A DNA stretch of 64,000 nucleotides from Candidatus Obscuribacterales bacterium (GTDB lineage Bacteria > Cyanobacteriota > Vampirovibrionia > Obscuribacterales > Obscuribacteraceae), in contig JARLHI010000030.1 of NCBI GenBank assembly GCA_031292355.1, forward strand, positions 269,721 to 333,720, written 5' to 3'. The notes beneath the pieces were generated by a model that did not search any database, was not told where the DNA came from, and worked only from the letters and a program-made list of their open reading frames with translations. This document shows positions 35,925 through 44,812 of the stretch, in pieces (within the stretch, counting starts at the first letter, position 1; the number at the start of each line of letters is the position of its first letter). The position numbers and the translations under genes are program-made.

Positions 35925-37004
35925 ATGAAACGCAACAGCCATTTTTCGAATACACATGCACTACCCACATCGGTGGCTGTTGCTCTTGTGGTCGCCGCGA
36001 CGAATCTCGCCGAAATGGCTATGGCTCAGGGAACAGATTCAGTCAACTTGCCGTTGCGTGGTGCCGATAACTCTAAATCATCTGTATCCACTCAAGCGTC
36101 ACCTGCAGCCAACGGTGAACCAAACGCGCCTGGAACAGCTGTTCCCGCTCACATTGACTCACAGGTAAAAACGCAAATCGACGCAAGCAAAAAAGCAACC
36201 GCTGCCGAAGAAGCGCTTACACCTGACAGCACTCAAGCAACTGTTATAAATGGTCAGGCCTCGACAATTGCCCACCCAGAGCAAAACGTGAATGGTCCGA
36301 GCACAATCAATCCGTTTGACTATGCGCACATACCTCATGATCGTTCCAAAACTATTCCTGATTCTTTGAAAGTGCCTTTAAAAACTACGCCAGAAGAGAC
36401 CAAAGCCAAAGAATTAGAGCGCAACAACAGTCTCGTTACAGCAAACGCCAAGTTAATGCCCAAGAGCCCATTGATGAGAACTAGAGACGCAAATTTGCGC
36501 TTCGTTCAAGTTACTGTAAAAAACGATAGCCCAGAAGTAGCTCTGATTCATGGCGATATAGCGCAAGCCAATATCGCTGGTGCTCTCAAAACAGCCTCAT
36601 CAGCACGTTATGTGGGGGAAGTGGCTTCTCCCAAACTGGGCTTATCCGGTCGCATTGCCACTGGCGTTGTGACGGCAGGTTCACTTGGCTTCGCTGGCCC
36701 AATTTTTTATGAGAACATGACACCCGACCAGCACCGCAAGCGCTATCTGGGCACCGCAGTAGGCGTTGATGGCAGCCGGCACGAAATCGAAGCTGATCGA
36801 TTTGGCTTACGCGTACTCTTACCAGGAGATGAGACCGTCGGCTGGCTAGCGTTTGATTGTCCTAATGACAATCAAATGACTAATCTTGTCATTCCTGTAA
36901 ACTATTCAAAAAGCACGTTACCGTCTGGTTCGCTGGTCATTCCGGTGAGCAGAATGGCGCCCAGCGCTCCCACCAATTTAACTCAGCCACCGGCTAAACC
37001 TTAA
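35925..37004 (+). CDS. Secreted protein, unknown
   Basis: I do not recognise this 359-residue protein. A signal peptide (VAVALVVAATNLAEMAMAQ) is followed by about 150 low-complexity Ala/Thr/Pro/Lys residues. A folded C-terminal domain follows (from FVQVTVKNDSPEVALIHGD to VIPVSR), with a Gly-rich hydrophobic hairpin (GRIATGVVTAGSLGFAGPIFYENM) and a beta-rich end. The hairpin could insert in a membrane. The domain plan (signal, disordered spacer, beta domain) is the same as several other exported unknowns in this window. Confidence 0.6.
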   Translation: MKRNSHFSNTHALPTSVAVALVVAATNLAEMAMAQGTDSVNLPLRGADNSKSSVSTQASPAANGEPNAPGTAVPAHIDSQVKTQIDASKKATAAEEALTPDSTQATVINGQASTIAHPEQNVNGPSTINPFDYAHIPHDRSKTIPDSLKVPLKTTPEETKAKELERNNSLVTANAKLMPKSPLMRTRDANLRFVQVTVKNDSPEVALIHGDIAQANIAGALKTASSARYVGEVASPKLGLSGRIATGVVTAGSLGFAGPIFYENMTPDQHRKRYLGTAVGVDGSRHEIEADRFGLRVLLPGDETVGWLAFDCPNDNQMTNLVIPVNYSKSTLPSGSLVIPVSRMAPSAPTNLTQPPAKP

Positions 37005-37098
37005 CTTGCCCCTGACCTTCTCGATCAATTCACTCTTTGTCGCTCTTCATGCGCTAGAATCGTCAGCGTTTCACTAACGCAAGGGAGTTATCAAGCGA

Positions 37099-37740
37099 AT
37101 GCGCTTTTTAGATTATTTCAAAGCAGCTAACAAAAAAGCTGTGATACCAGTAATGGTATCAACAATCGCCACGCTGCTAGCCATAACTGTAGTGAATAAT
37201 TCACCAGTTGGTGCTGCTAATCCATTTAAGCACACAATGCTTGCCGCCAAAGAGTCTAAGTCGAACGAGCCAATCGTGACCATGGAAACCAGCAAAGGCA
37301 CCATCAAGTTTCGCGTCTACAAAGATGATGCCCCGATTACGTCGGCAAACTTTTTAGATCTGGTTCAAAAGGGATTCTATAACGGTTTGACATTTCACCG
37401 CTATGAACCAGGCTTTTGTATTCAAGGCGGCGACCCCAACGGTAATGGCACCGGTGGATACATCGATCCCAAGACGCACAATGAACGAACAATTAAATTG
37501 GAAACCAATCCAAACAATCCTAAGCTGTCTCATGACTCCGCAGGCGTTGTGGCGATGGCTAGATCAGGCAATCCAGACTCAGCAAGCTCACAGTTTTACT
37601 TCACTCTAGGGCCGGCCAAATTTCTTGACAGCACCGGTCCTGGTCAAGGTTATGCCGTATTCGGTCGTGTCACAGAAGGGCTAGACGTTGTTAAAGCTCT
37701 ACGCAAAGGCGACAAAATTATTAAAGTCACCGAAAAATAG
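37099..37740 (+). CDS. Exported cyclophilin-type peptidyl-prolyl isomerase
   Basis: The 213-residue protein has an N-terminal membrane or signal segment ([18 protein letters not shown]) and then a cyclophilin domain: [64 protein letters not shown]. It speeds cis-trans isomerisation at Pro during folding outside the cytosol. The core is close to that of the next gene, so the pair arose by tandem duplication, with the leader gained or lost. AGGGAG precedes the ATG. Confidence 0.93.
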   Translation: MRFLDYFKAANKKAVIPVMVSTIATLLAITVVNNSPVGAANPFKHTMLAAKESKSNEPIVTMETSKGTIKFRVYKDDAPITSANFLDLVQKGFYNGLTFHRYEPGFCIQGGDPNGNGTGGYIDPKTHNERTIKLETNPNNPKLSHDSAGVVAMARSGNPDSASSQFYFTLGPAKFLDSTGPGQGYAVFGRVTEGLDVVKALRKGDKIIKVTEK

Positions 37741-37803
37741 ACTCTAAGTAAACTACTTACCGAAAAAACAAAAGCCAGTAGATTAGCTACTAAAGGAAGA
37801 AAA

Positions 37804-38289
37804 ATGACAGAAACTGATCCAGTTGTTTCAATGGAAACAACCAAGGGAACCATCAAAGTTCAACTGTACAAAGCTGACGCACCAATCACCGCCGGCAATT
37901 TTATTGATCTCGTCAATCGTGGTTTCTATAACGGTCTAACATTCCACCGTTATGAACCAGGTTTCTGCATTCAGGGCGGATGCCCAACAGGAACAGGTAC
38001 TGGCGGATTCGTCGAACCTGGCACCACAAAAGAACGTCGTATCCAATTGGAAGTTAACCCAAGCAAACCGAATTTAAAGCACGACAAAACTGGAGTGCTA
38101 GCGATGGCCCGCGCCAACGATCCTAATTCGGCAAGTTCACAGTTCTATTTCACCTTGGGCAACGCCAGCTTCTTAGACGGCAACTATGCCGTTTTCGGCC
38201 GCGTACTCGAAGGAATCGAAGTAGTTGAAGCTTTGCGCAAAGGCGACAAAATGACCAAAGTTTCTTTGCTTGAAACTGCCACCAAATAA
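37804..38289 (+). CDS. Cytosolic cyclophilin-type peptidyl-prolyl isomerase
   Basis: This 161-residue cyclophilin has no leader. It shows [57 protein letters not shown] and YAVFGRV. Its Cys replaces the usual Asp in the GGDP motif. It lies 63 bases after its exported paralogue and ends at a strong terminator, so both are probably one transcript. AAGGAAG precedes the ATG. Confidence 0.93.
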   Translation: MTETDPVVSMETTKGTIKVQLYKADAPITAGNFIDLVNRGFYNGLTFHRYEPGFCIQGGCPTGTGTGGFVEPGTTKERRIQLEVNPSKPNLKHDKTGVLAMARANDPNSASSQFYFTLGNASFLDGNYAVFGRVLEGIEVVEALRKGDKMTKVSLLETATK

Positions 38290-38313
38290 GCACTGCGGTA
38301 AACAAATTGAAAG

Positions 38314-38340
38314 AGACGCTTCGAAAGAGGCGTCTTTTTT
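38314..38340 (+). terminator. Rho-independent terminator after cyclophilin pair
   Basis: A 9-bp stem (AGACGCTTC with GAGGCGTCT, one G-U) closed by a GAAA tetraloop is followed by six T. Confidence 0.88.
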
Positions 38341-38341
38341 A

Positions 38342-38539
38342 CTAGGATTTGAAAATGTTGGTCAGTTCTAGATAGGGGGTGCCAATCATTGGTTCTTTGC
38401 ACTCGCTTGGATGTCTGACTAGAGAGCCATCTGGACACTGGTACAACGTCAAAGCAAATTGGGCGAGAGTTTCTCGAGCGACATTAGCAGTGACGTTTTT
38501 ATCTGCATTCATACCTTCATTGTTTTCCAGATGTTTCAT
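38342..38539 (-). CDS. Small unknown protein
   Basis: The 65-residue frame has a plausible ribosome binding site (GGAG eight bases before the ATG). It ends two bases beyond the cyclophilin terminator. It contains LTLYQCPDGSLVRHPSEC, where two Cys could bind metal or form a disulphide. It has no signal peptide. Its sequence is mixed and protein-like but no family is recognised. Confidence 0.5.
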   Translation of the reverse strand: MKHLENNEGMNADKNVTANVARETLAQFALTLYQCPDGSLVRHPSECKEPMIGTPYLELTNIFKS

Positions 38540-38672
38540 CGTCCTTGCTCCTTAATCAGCATTGGCGTATCAGGGGATGTGTCAAACCGATGCTCTGTAC
38601 TATACGGGCACAAGAAATTCTGGACAGCTTTAGAAAAAGCCTGACCATTTGAATCGACAGGAAGTCTAAAAA

Positions 38673-39542
38673 CTAGATTTTGATATAGCGTCCGGAAGTC
38701 CAGGCACTGCCACCAGCGCCAACAGCAACGCCCAACCCGAGCATAATCCAAAAGGTATTCATCGCACTCGATTCGATGCCCACAGGCATGATTGGCGCCA
38801 CGCTAATCAATTGATCGCGCACAACAGGATCTAAATACCAATGCATAGCAGATAAAAATGTAATGCCAATAACAGCAGCACAGGCTCCATAGGCAGCTCC
38901 CTGCAAAATCAAAGGGCCTTTGATGTAGAAGTGGCTGACACCCATCAAACTGAGAATTTCGATTTCGCGCTGTCTGGCTTCAATAACAAGGTGAATTGTA
39001 TTACCAATAACAATGAGCACAGCTGTCGATAAAGCAGCCGTGACGACGATGCCACCGAGCTCAATGAAGTGTCTGATTTCATTCAGCTTGTGCGCCACCT
39101 TCAAGGGATAGCGAACATTTTCGACACCAGAAAGTAATTTGATTCGAGGCGCAACCTTTTCTACGCCTTCGGGATTGTTCATACTGATATGCAGTGTGTT
39201 GGGCAGAGGATTGGAAATCGCAGCGACTTTAAAGGTCGTCTGCATTTCTTTCCAAGAAACTTCAGCTGGAATAATCTCAACCAGTTTCACATCGGGAAAT
39301 TGACTGACTTCCTTAGCCACTTTACGCGGATCGGCATCCTGTCTAAGATACGCAGAAACGGCTAATTGAGATCCCCACGAGCTGACCACATCTTTGAGGG
39401 TCATAGTCAATTGGAGCACGCCACCAAATATGGTTAAAGCAACAGCCAAAATGCTTACGACCAACCAGCTCGACCAGCCACTATGCTTGAATCCAAGCAC
39501 TGTTTCGATGACAACACGCCACATTACTCGCAACTGTCGCAT
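38673..39542 (-). CDS. ftsX: Cell division protein FtsX
   Basis: The 289-residue membrane subunit of the FtsEX complex has the expected four helices. One is near residue 20-42, then comes a periplasmic loop of about 120 residues (AVSAYLRQDADPRKVAKEVSQ), then three helices at the C-terminus. A cytoplasmic EARQREIEILSLMGVS segment precedes the third helix. FtsEX couples ATP hydrolysis to activation of peptidoglycan hydrolases at division. Its ATG overlaps the ftsE stop as TAATG. Confidence 0.93.
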   Translation of the reverse strand: MRQLRVMWRVVIETVLGFKHSGWSSWLVVSILAVALTIFGGVLQLTMTLKDVVSSWGSQLAVSAYLRQDADPRKVAKEVSQFPDVKLVEIIPAEVSWKEMQTTFKVAAISNPLPNTLHISMNNPEGVEKVAPRIKLLSGVENVRYPLKVAHKLNEIRHFIELGGIVVTAALSTAVLIVIGNTIHLVIEARQREIEILSLMGVSHFYIKGPLILQGAAYGACAAVIGITFLSAMHWYLDPVVRDQLISVAPIMPVGIESSAMNTFWIMLGLGVAVGAGGSAWTSGRYIKI

Positions 39543-40234
39543 TACTTATCTCTGCCCTCGACTTCATAAACGCCGCTGTCTACGTCAGATGCTATTTCGC
39601 CTTGCTTCAAGGTGATCACACGCTTGCGCATAGCATTGACGATTGGTACGTCGTGAGTACTGATTAAAACTGTTGTGCCGCGCTGACTGATTCGCTCAAG
39701 AAGCTGCACAATTTCCAGAGATGTTGCAGGATCGAGATTGCCTGTTGGTTCGTCAGCTAACAAAACCGGCGGTCCGTTAACGATCGCACGAGCAATACCA
39801 ACACGTTGTTGTTCGCCGCCAGACAGTTCATCTGGATACGCATCGCCTTTATTTTCGAGATTGACGATGTTTAAAGCACTATTTACTCGCCTATCCACCG
39901 ATTTTTCATCAACGCCAAGAGCGCGCAAAATGTAGGCGACGTTGTTGAATACTGTCTGTCTCGGCAACAATTTGTAATCTTGAAAAATTATGCCAAGGCG
40001 TCTACGCAACTGCGGAATTTGGCTCCCGGAAAGACGACTGAGATTGGCGCCACCAATTAAAACAGATCCACGTGTGGGCAATTCTTCTCGATAGAGAAGG
40101 CGCATCAAAGTGGATTTGCCGGCACCAGATGGTCCTACCAGAAAGGCAAACTCACCAAGAGCAATGTGTAAATTGACATTAGTCAAAGCGGGACGACCGC
40201 CGTATTCTTTGAAAACGTTTTGCAGCCTAATCAC
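39542..40234 (-). CDS. ftsE: Cell division ATP-binding protein FtsE
   Basis: The ABC ATPase partner of FtsX. I place the start at the GTG at 40234, giving 230 residues beginning [17 protein letters not shown] as in other FtsE; a longer frame to 40330 adds residues with no family match. Walker [10 protein letters not shown] is at 34-42, signature [14 protein letters not shown], Walker [13 protein letters not shown] and the switch His in STHD. It is directly coupled to ftsX and preceded by the DUF721 gene on the same strand. Confidence 0.94.
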   Translation of the reverse strand: MIRLQNVFKEYGGRPALTNVNLHIALGEFAFLVGPSGAGKSTLMRLLYREELPTRGSVLIGGANLSRLSGSQIPQLRRRLGIIFQDYKLLPRQTVFNNVAYILRALGVDEKSVDRRVNSALNIVNLENKGDAYPDELSGGEQQRVGIARAIVNGPPVLLADEPTGNLDPATSLEIVQLLERISQRGTTVLISTHDVPIVNAMRKRVITLKQGEIASDVDSGVYEVEGRDK

Positions 40235-40374
40235 GATGAAAAACTGGTGCCCCGAAATTTGGGTGTATTCGCAAAAAAACCGCAGGACTCTCGAGCCAGA
40301 GCGTTCTAATGCGGCCCGCCATGATAACACAGTAGTCAGCAGGAGACCTTGAATACGTCAAACCTTGCGTATTC

Positions 40375-41175
40375 TTAAATTTGGCGTTTTCCCAATGTAT
40401 TGGAAAAACACTCAATGCATAGCTCATTGGCGCCATAGAGCATAGCGACAGCATTGCCACACTCATGACAGCGCGGAAATTCATGAGATTCACGCCATTT
40501 TTTTAAACGCAATTCTCGTTCGCAAAGAGCAGCCATACGCTCTGAGAGATTCATCTCGCTGGAGATGCCGCTCACAGAATCAGTGTTCGAACGTAGTTCT
40601 TCGGCTAGATAAGCCAATTGCATGAGGTCCGCTTCATCCAGGACAACTTCTTGCAGTTCCTTATCATCAGGCTCTGGGCGGACAACCTTGACATTAACGA
40701 TTAGTCGCTGGCTCTCTTGGAGCTGATTGTGAAAATTCTTAAGGTCAAAGCGTACACCGTTAACGGTAAGACCAAGTCCTTGCGCCGATTGTCTCAATTT
40801 ACGCGTAATCTCGCGCTTCATCAGACTTAACTCCTGTCCGACTGAAGCATCTTTAACCGTGACGACTAAAACATTTTCAGAATCGATGAAAATCGGCCGA
40901 GATTTCAACGCAAAAAAATCACCAACGATCACAGGCCATAAGCCCATAAATGCGTGTTCTTTAAGCTTGCGGTCCAAGCCAAGTTTGCCCACTACTTTGC
41001 TCAGAACATTATCGATGGTGGCGAATGTGCCCCGTTTCTTACGAAACTGGCGTTCTGGGAAGTGTCCAGAATTTGTCTTAGCCTTATTGTTATCCGCTGC
41101 GCTAGAGCTTTCCTTAATGGGCTTGAAAGCGGGCGGGTCTGGCTGATATATGGGCTGATTTTCTTCTTCGTCCAC
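40375..41175 (-). CDS. DUF721 (DciA-like) protein with zinc ribbon
   Basis: The 266-residue protein has a charged disordered start. A DUF721 domain follows at about 52-145 (IDNVLSKVVGKLGLDRKLKE, LWPVIVGDFFALKSRPIFID, VTVKDASVGQELSLMKREI). The C-terminus holds CHECGNAVAMLYGANELCIECF, a zinc ribbon. DUF721 is the core of DciA, the loader of the replicative helicase in most bacteria outside the DnaC group, so that role is likely. The zinc ribbon is not usual for the family. The start is a GTG without a good ribosome binding site. It is upstream of ftsEX. Confidence 0.75.
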   Translation of the reverse strand: MDEEENQPIYQPDPPAFKPIKESSSAADNNKAKTNSGHFPERQFRKKRGTFATIDNVLSKVVGKLGLDRKLKEHAFMGLWPVIVGDFFALKSRPIFIDSENVLVVTVKDASVGQELSLMKREITRKLRQSAQGLGLTVNGVRFDLKNFHNQLQESQRLIVNVKVVRPEPDDKELQEVVLDEADLMQLAYLAEELRSNTDSVSGISSEMNLSERMAALCERELRLKKWRESHEFPRCHECGNAVAMLYGANELCIECFSNTLGKRQI

Positions 41176-41281
41176 TTTTACTTCACTTTAATTTCAAGCG
41201 TCAGACAAGCGTAACTGATACTTTGCTACCGGTAAAGGAAGTAAAATTTCCTCATTTTCAAACAGGACCTTCCAGTTGGGA

Positions 41282-41287
41282 TATAAT
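41282..41287 (+). promoter_or_regulatory. -10 box TATAAT before SCP2 gene
   Basis: A perfect TATAAT lies 51 bases before the ATG at 41338. The -35 candidate TTCAAA is 19 bases upstream, which is long. Confidence 0.45.
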
Positions 41288-41337
41288 CAGCCCTTCAAGC
41301 CACTTTTCAGAATTTATCAACAAATACAGGATACAAA

Positions 41338-41694
41338 ATGGTCGGCGAACAAAAAATCGAAGAGCTACGTAAACGGTTCAAACCTGAAAATGCCCGCAAC
41401 CTTTCAGCAACGTACCTCATTACAGTGCATGGCGAAAACGGCGGAGCCTGGCTGACCAAAATCAACGAAGGCACCTGCGAGTTCACACCATACGACCGCG
41501 CTCAAGACCAAGATGGAGTTGCTCCAGCCGACTGTTTAATCTCGGTGGCAGCAGATGATCTGGAATTGATCTTAAATGGCAAGATGTCGGCAATGACAGC
41601 GGCACTGTCGGGCGTTCTTTCCATTGAAGGTGAACTTGGTCTCGCCATGCAATTAGTGCCCATCTTCTTTGAAGGACAGGCACCTTTCATCTAA
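41338..41694 (+). CDS. SCP2 sterol-carrier domain protein
   Basis: The 118-residue protein is a single SCP2-type domain: ATYLITVHGENGGAWLTKINEG, DCLISVAADDLELILNGKMS and the hydrophobic SIEGELGLAMQLVPIF helix that lines the lipid tunnel. Such proteins bind fatty-acyl or sterol-like lipids; in bacteria the ligand is usually unknown. AGGAT precedes the ATG. Its 3' end overlaps the convergent RND pump gene by eight bases. Confidence 0.85.
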   Translation: MVGEQKIEELRKRFKPENARNLSATYLITVHGENGGAWLTKINEGTCEFTPYDRAQDQDGVAPADCLISVAADDLELILNGKMSAMTAALSGVLSIEGELGLAMQLVPIFFEGQAPFI

Positions 41695-44600
41695 AACCCA
41701 ATACCCTTTTCTTTTTCGGTTGTCGGGAAAATTTCTGCGCCAGAGAATCCAGGTAAATATGCACCACTGGCGTGATGAAGAGCGTGAGCAACTGCGAAAC
41801 AATCAAACCGCCAACGACTGCAAGTCCCAGAGGCTGACGAGATTCCGCACCAGCCCCGATACCAAAGGCAATCGGTAAGCTGCCCATCAAGGCGGCCATA
41901 GTCGTCATCATAATGGGTCTAAAGCGCACAAGGCACGCCTGGTAAATCGCTTCTGTTGCCGATTTCCCTTGATTTCGCTGAGCGTCGACCGCAAAATCGA
42001 CCATCATGATGGCGTTCTTTTTGACGATACCAATTAACATAATCAAACCCAAAAATGCGTAGATGTTCAAGTCGACATGAAAGATCAGTAAAGTCAAAAG
42101 AGCACCCAGTCCAGCTGATGGTAAGCCCGCAAGGATAGTGAGCGGGTGAATAAAGCTCTCGTAAAGAATGCCAAGCACAATATAAATTACGACGATAGCG
42201 AGAATCAGCAGTGCACCAAGCCCCGTCAAGGAGGACTGAAAAGCCTGTGCTGTTCCTTGATACGTTGAGGTGATGCTCTTGGGCAATGTTTCTAGCAACA
42301 GCTTATCGATTTTCGGCACAGCATCACCGAGCGCCGCGCCCGGTTTGAGATTGAACGAAATGGTCGCCGACGATAATTGACCCAGGTGATTAACGAGCAA
42401 GGGCGTCGTCGTTTGCTTGAAAGAAGCGATTGTATCAAGAGGCACCAGCTTGCCATTTGCTGACCGCACGTAAAGCAGTGATAGCAAATTCGGGCTACGA
42501 TAGTACTGCGGCTTGACTTCGATGATCACCCAGTACTCATTGGTAGGTGTGTAGATTGTCGATATTTGCTTCGTGCCATAAGCCGAGCCCAGGGCACTAT
42601 CTACATCCTGGGCGCTAACCCCAAGCATCGAAGCCTTATCTCGACTGACATCCACATTTACTTGCGGACTGTTCATTTGCAAATCACTGGTAACATCCTC
42701 CAGTTCAGGCAGTCCACTCATTTTGGCGACGAGAAGATCTGCATTTTTATGCAAGCTCTTCAAATTGGGACTTTGCAAAGTGATTTGATAAAGGCTCTTA
42801 GTAAGTTGTCCGCCAATGCTCACTACTGGCGGGTTTTGCAAATAGATTTTAATCCCCTGCACTGCCTCTAATTGGGGACGCAATTTCATAATCAGTTGAT
42901 CGGCGCTGAGCTTTCTTTGCTTGCGCGGTTTCAAATACATCACGATGGATCCAGCATTACCAGTTGGACTGGCGCCGCCCGTGCCTACACTGGAGATGAA
43001 GGAAGCAATTTCTGGCTCTTGAGAGATGATATGAGCTAGAGCCTTTTGATGCTCGACCATCGCCGCAAATGAAATCGTCGGCGATGCCTCGGTGAAACCG
43101 ATAATCTGCCCTTGGTCTTCCAATGGCATGAACCCCTTGGGCACAATCACGAAAAGATAGGCGGTCAGAGCAATCAGGCTAAAAGAAGTAATAAGTGTAA
43201 TGCGCTTGTGTGCGATGACAGCCTTTAAAGCGAAATCATAAGCGGCAAGCAATCCATCGAAAACGCGCTCGGACGCCGAATAAAGCTTGCTCACCTTCTT
43301 CAATTCGCTTGGCGGTTTGAGGAAACGGCTGCAGAGCATCGGCGTCAGACTGAGAGAGATGAACCCTGAGACAAGAATGGCTACACTAATAGTGACGGCG
43401 AACTCTTTGAACAGTCGACCAATGATGCCAGACATAAATAACACGGGAATAAATACTGCCACCAGCGAGAGTGTCATAGACAGCACCGTAAAACCAATTT
43501 CTTGAGCACCGTTAATTGCCGCTTCATGAGCTGATTCACCAAGCTCCATGTGTCTGACGATGTTTTCCAAAACGACAATGGCGTCATCTACAACAAATCC
43601 AACAGATAGAGTCAAAGCCATCAAGGTCAAATTATTGAGGCTGAAGCCAAGAAAAGACATAGCAGCAAAAGTACCAATCACTGACATTGGCAGAGCCAGA
43701 CTGGGAATTACAGTGGCCGACAAATTACGTAAAAATAAAAAGATGACTATTATCACAAGTACCGCCGTCAATGCCAGCGTCATTTCGACATCGGCGACCG
43801 AATCACGAATGGTGTCAGCAAGATCGTAGAGAACTTCCACCTTGCAAGACGATGGCAATTTAGTCAGCAATTTGGGCAATGCAGCGCGGATATTGTCAAC
43901 GACCTGGACTGTATTGGTACCTGGCTGACGTTGCACGGCAAGCAAGATGGCGCGTTTTTCATTGAGCCAGCCGGCAATTTTGTCGTTTTGCACACTGTCG
44001 ATGACGTCGCCTAAATCACTGAGACGCACTGGCGAGCCATTGCGATAAGCGACGATAACCGGTTTATAAGCATTAGCATCCAGCAGTTGGTCGTTCGCTT
44101 GAACGTTGAAAGCCTGATGATGCCCATAAAGCGTACCTGTTGGCTCTTTCACGTTAGCTTGCGAAATTGCCGTTGAAACTTCGTCGATACCTAATTGATG
44201 AACAGCCAGCTTGCGAGGGTCGATTTGTGCGCGAACTGCATATTTCTGCTGACCAAATATTTGTACCTGAGCTACTCCGCCCACCATGGAAATGTGCTGA
44301 GCAAGAAATGTCTCTGCATATTCGTCAACTGTCCACAGAGGCATTGATGACGACGAAATCGCTAGATACAAAACTGGATTGTTGGCAGGATTGACCTTCT
44401 GATATGAAGGAGGGCTCGACATATCTTTGGGCAATAAAGATGCCGCTTGAGTAATTGCTGATTGAACATCTTGGGCGGCAGCGTCGATATTGCGATTTAA
44501 ATTGAACTGTAGCGTAATTTGCGACTGCCCAAGAGCACTGGCCGAATTCATCGTCTCAATGCCAGCAATCGTTGAAAACTGCTTCTCTAGGGGAGTAGCA

Positions 44601-44788
44601 ACGGCAGAAGCCATGGTCTCAGGCGAAGCGCCAGGCAGCTGAGCGGTGACAACAACAGTGGGGAAGTCGACATTGGGCAATGCATTTAATGGCAATGTTT
44701 TGTAGCCAATCAAACCGCAAATCAAAATGGCAATCATGACGAGTGTCGTCATAACCGGTCGCTGAATGAAAATCAAAGAGAGGTTCAA
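41687..44788 (-). CDS. RND efflux pump subunit (second of pair)
   Basis: The 1033-residue inner-membrane RND transporter belongs to the HAE1/MdtB-MdtC group. The proton-relay Asp pair is in LTLSVGFVVDDAIVVLENIVRHM (fourth helix), with two large periplasmic loops, the GPxxxS-like porter regions and a C-terminal RFRPIMMTTMAALMGSLPIAFG. It pumps drugs, detergents or metabolites out using the proton gradient. The start is a TTG 24 bases after the first pump gene. It is the last gene of the operon. No outer-membrane channel gene is in the window. Confidence 0.95.
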   Translation of the reverse strand: MNLSLIFIQRPVMTTLVMIAILICGLIGYKTLPLNALPNVDFPTVVVTAQLPGASPETMASAVATPLEKQFSTIAGIETMNSASALGQSQITLQFNLNRNIDAAAQDVQSAITQAASLLPKDMSSPPSYQKVNPANNPVLYLAISSSSMPLWTVDEYAETFLAQHISMVGGVAQVQIFGQQKYAVRAQIDPRKLAVHQLGIDEVSTAISQANVKEPTGTLYGHHQAFNVQANDQLLDANAYKPVIVAYRNGSPVRLSDLGDVIDSVQNDKIAGWLNEKRAILLAVQRQPGTNTVQVVDNIRAALPKLLTKLPSSCKVEVLYDLADTIRDSVADVEMTLALTAVLVIIVIFLFLRNLSATVIPSLALPMSVIGTFAAMSFLGFSLNNLTLMALTLSVGFVVDDAIVVLENIVRHMELGESAHEAAINGAQEIGFTVLSMTLSLVAVFIPVLFMSGIIGRLFKEFAVTISVAILVSGFISLSLTPMLCSRFLKPPSELKKVSKLYSASERVFDGLLAAYDFALKAVIAHKRITLITSFSLIALTAYLFVIVPKGFMPLEDQGQIIGFTEASPTISFAAMVEHQKALAHIISQEPEIASFISSVGTGGASPTGNAGSIVMYLKPRKQRKLSADQLIMKLRPQLEAVQGIKIYLQNPPVVSIGGQLTKSLYQITLQSPNLKSLHKNADLLVAKMSGLPELEDVTSDLQMNSPQVNVDVSRDKASMLGVSAQDVDSALGSAYGTKQISTIYTPTNEYWVIIEVKPQYYRSPNLLSLLYVRSANGKLVPLDTIASFKQTTTPLLVNHLGQLSSATISFNLKPGAALGDAVPKIDKLLLETLPKSITSTYQGTAQAFQSSLTGLGALLILAIVVIYIVLGILYESFIHPLTILAGLPSAGLGALLTLLIFHVDLNIYAFLGLIMLIGIVKKNAIMMVDFAVDAQRNQGKSATEAIYQACLVRFRPIMMTTMAALMGSLPIAFGIGAGAESRQPLGLAVVGGLIVSQLLTLFITPVVHIYLDSLAQKFSRQPKKKRVLGFR

Positions 44789-44812
44789 ATTAAGTCGACA
44801 TCCTTTTTAAAT

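Noticed and set aside
37742..37790. Short inverted repeats between the two cyclophilin genes as a terminator
   Set aside because: Only five- and six-base stems without a T run.
40235..40330. N-terminal extension of FtsE to a GTG at 40330
   Set aside because: The extra 32 residues do not match FtsE; the family starts at the internal GTG.
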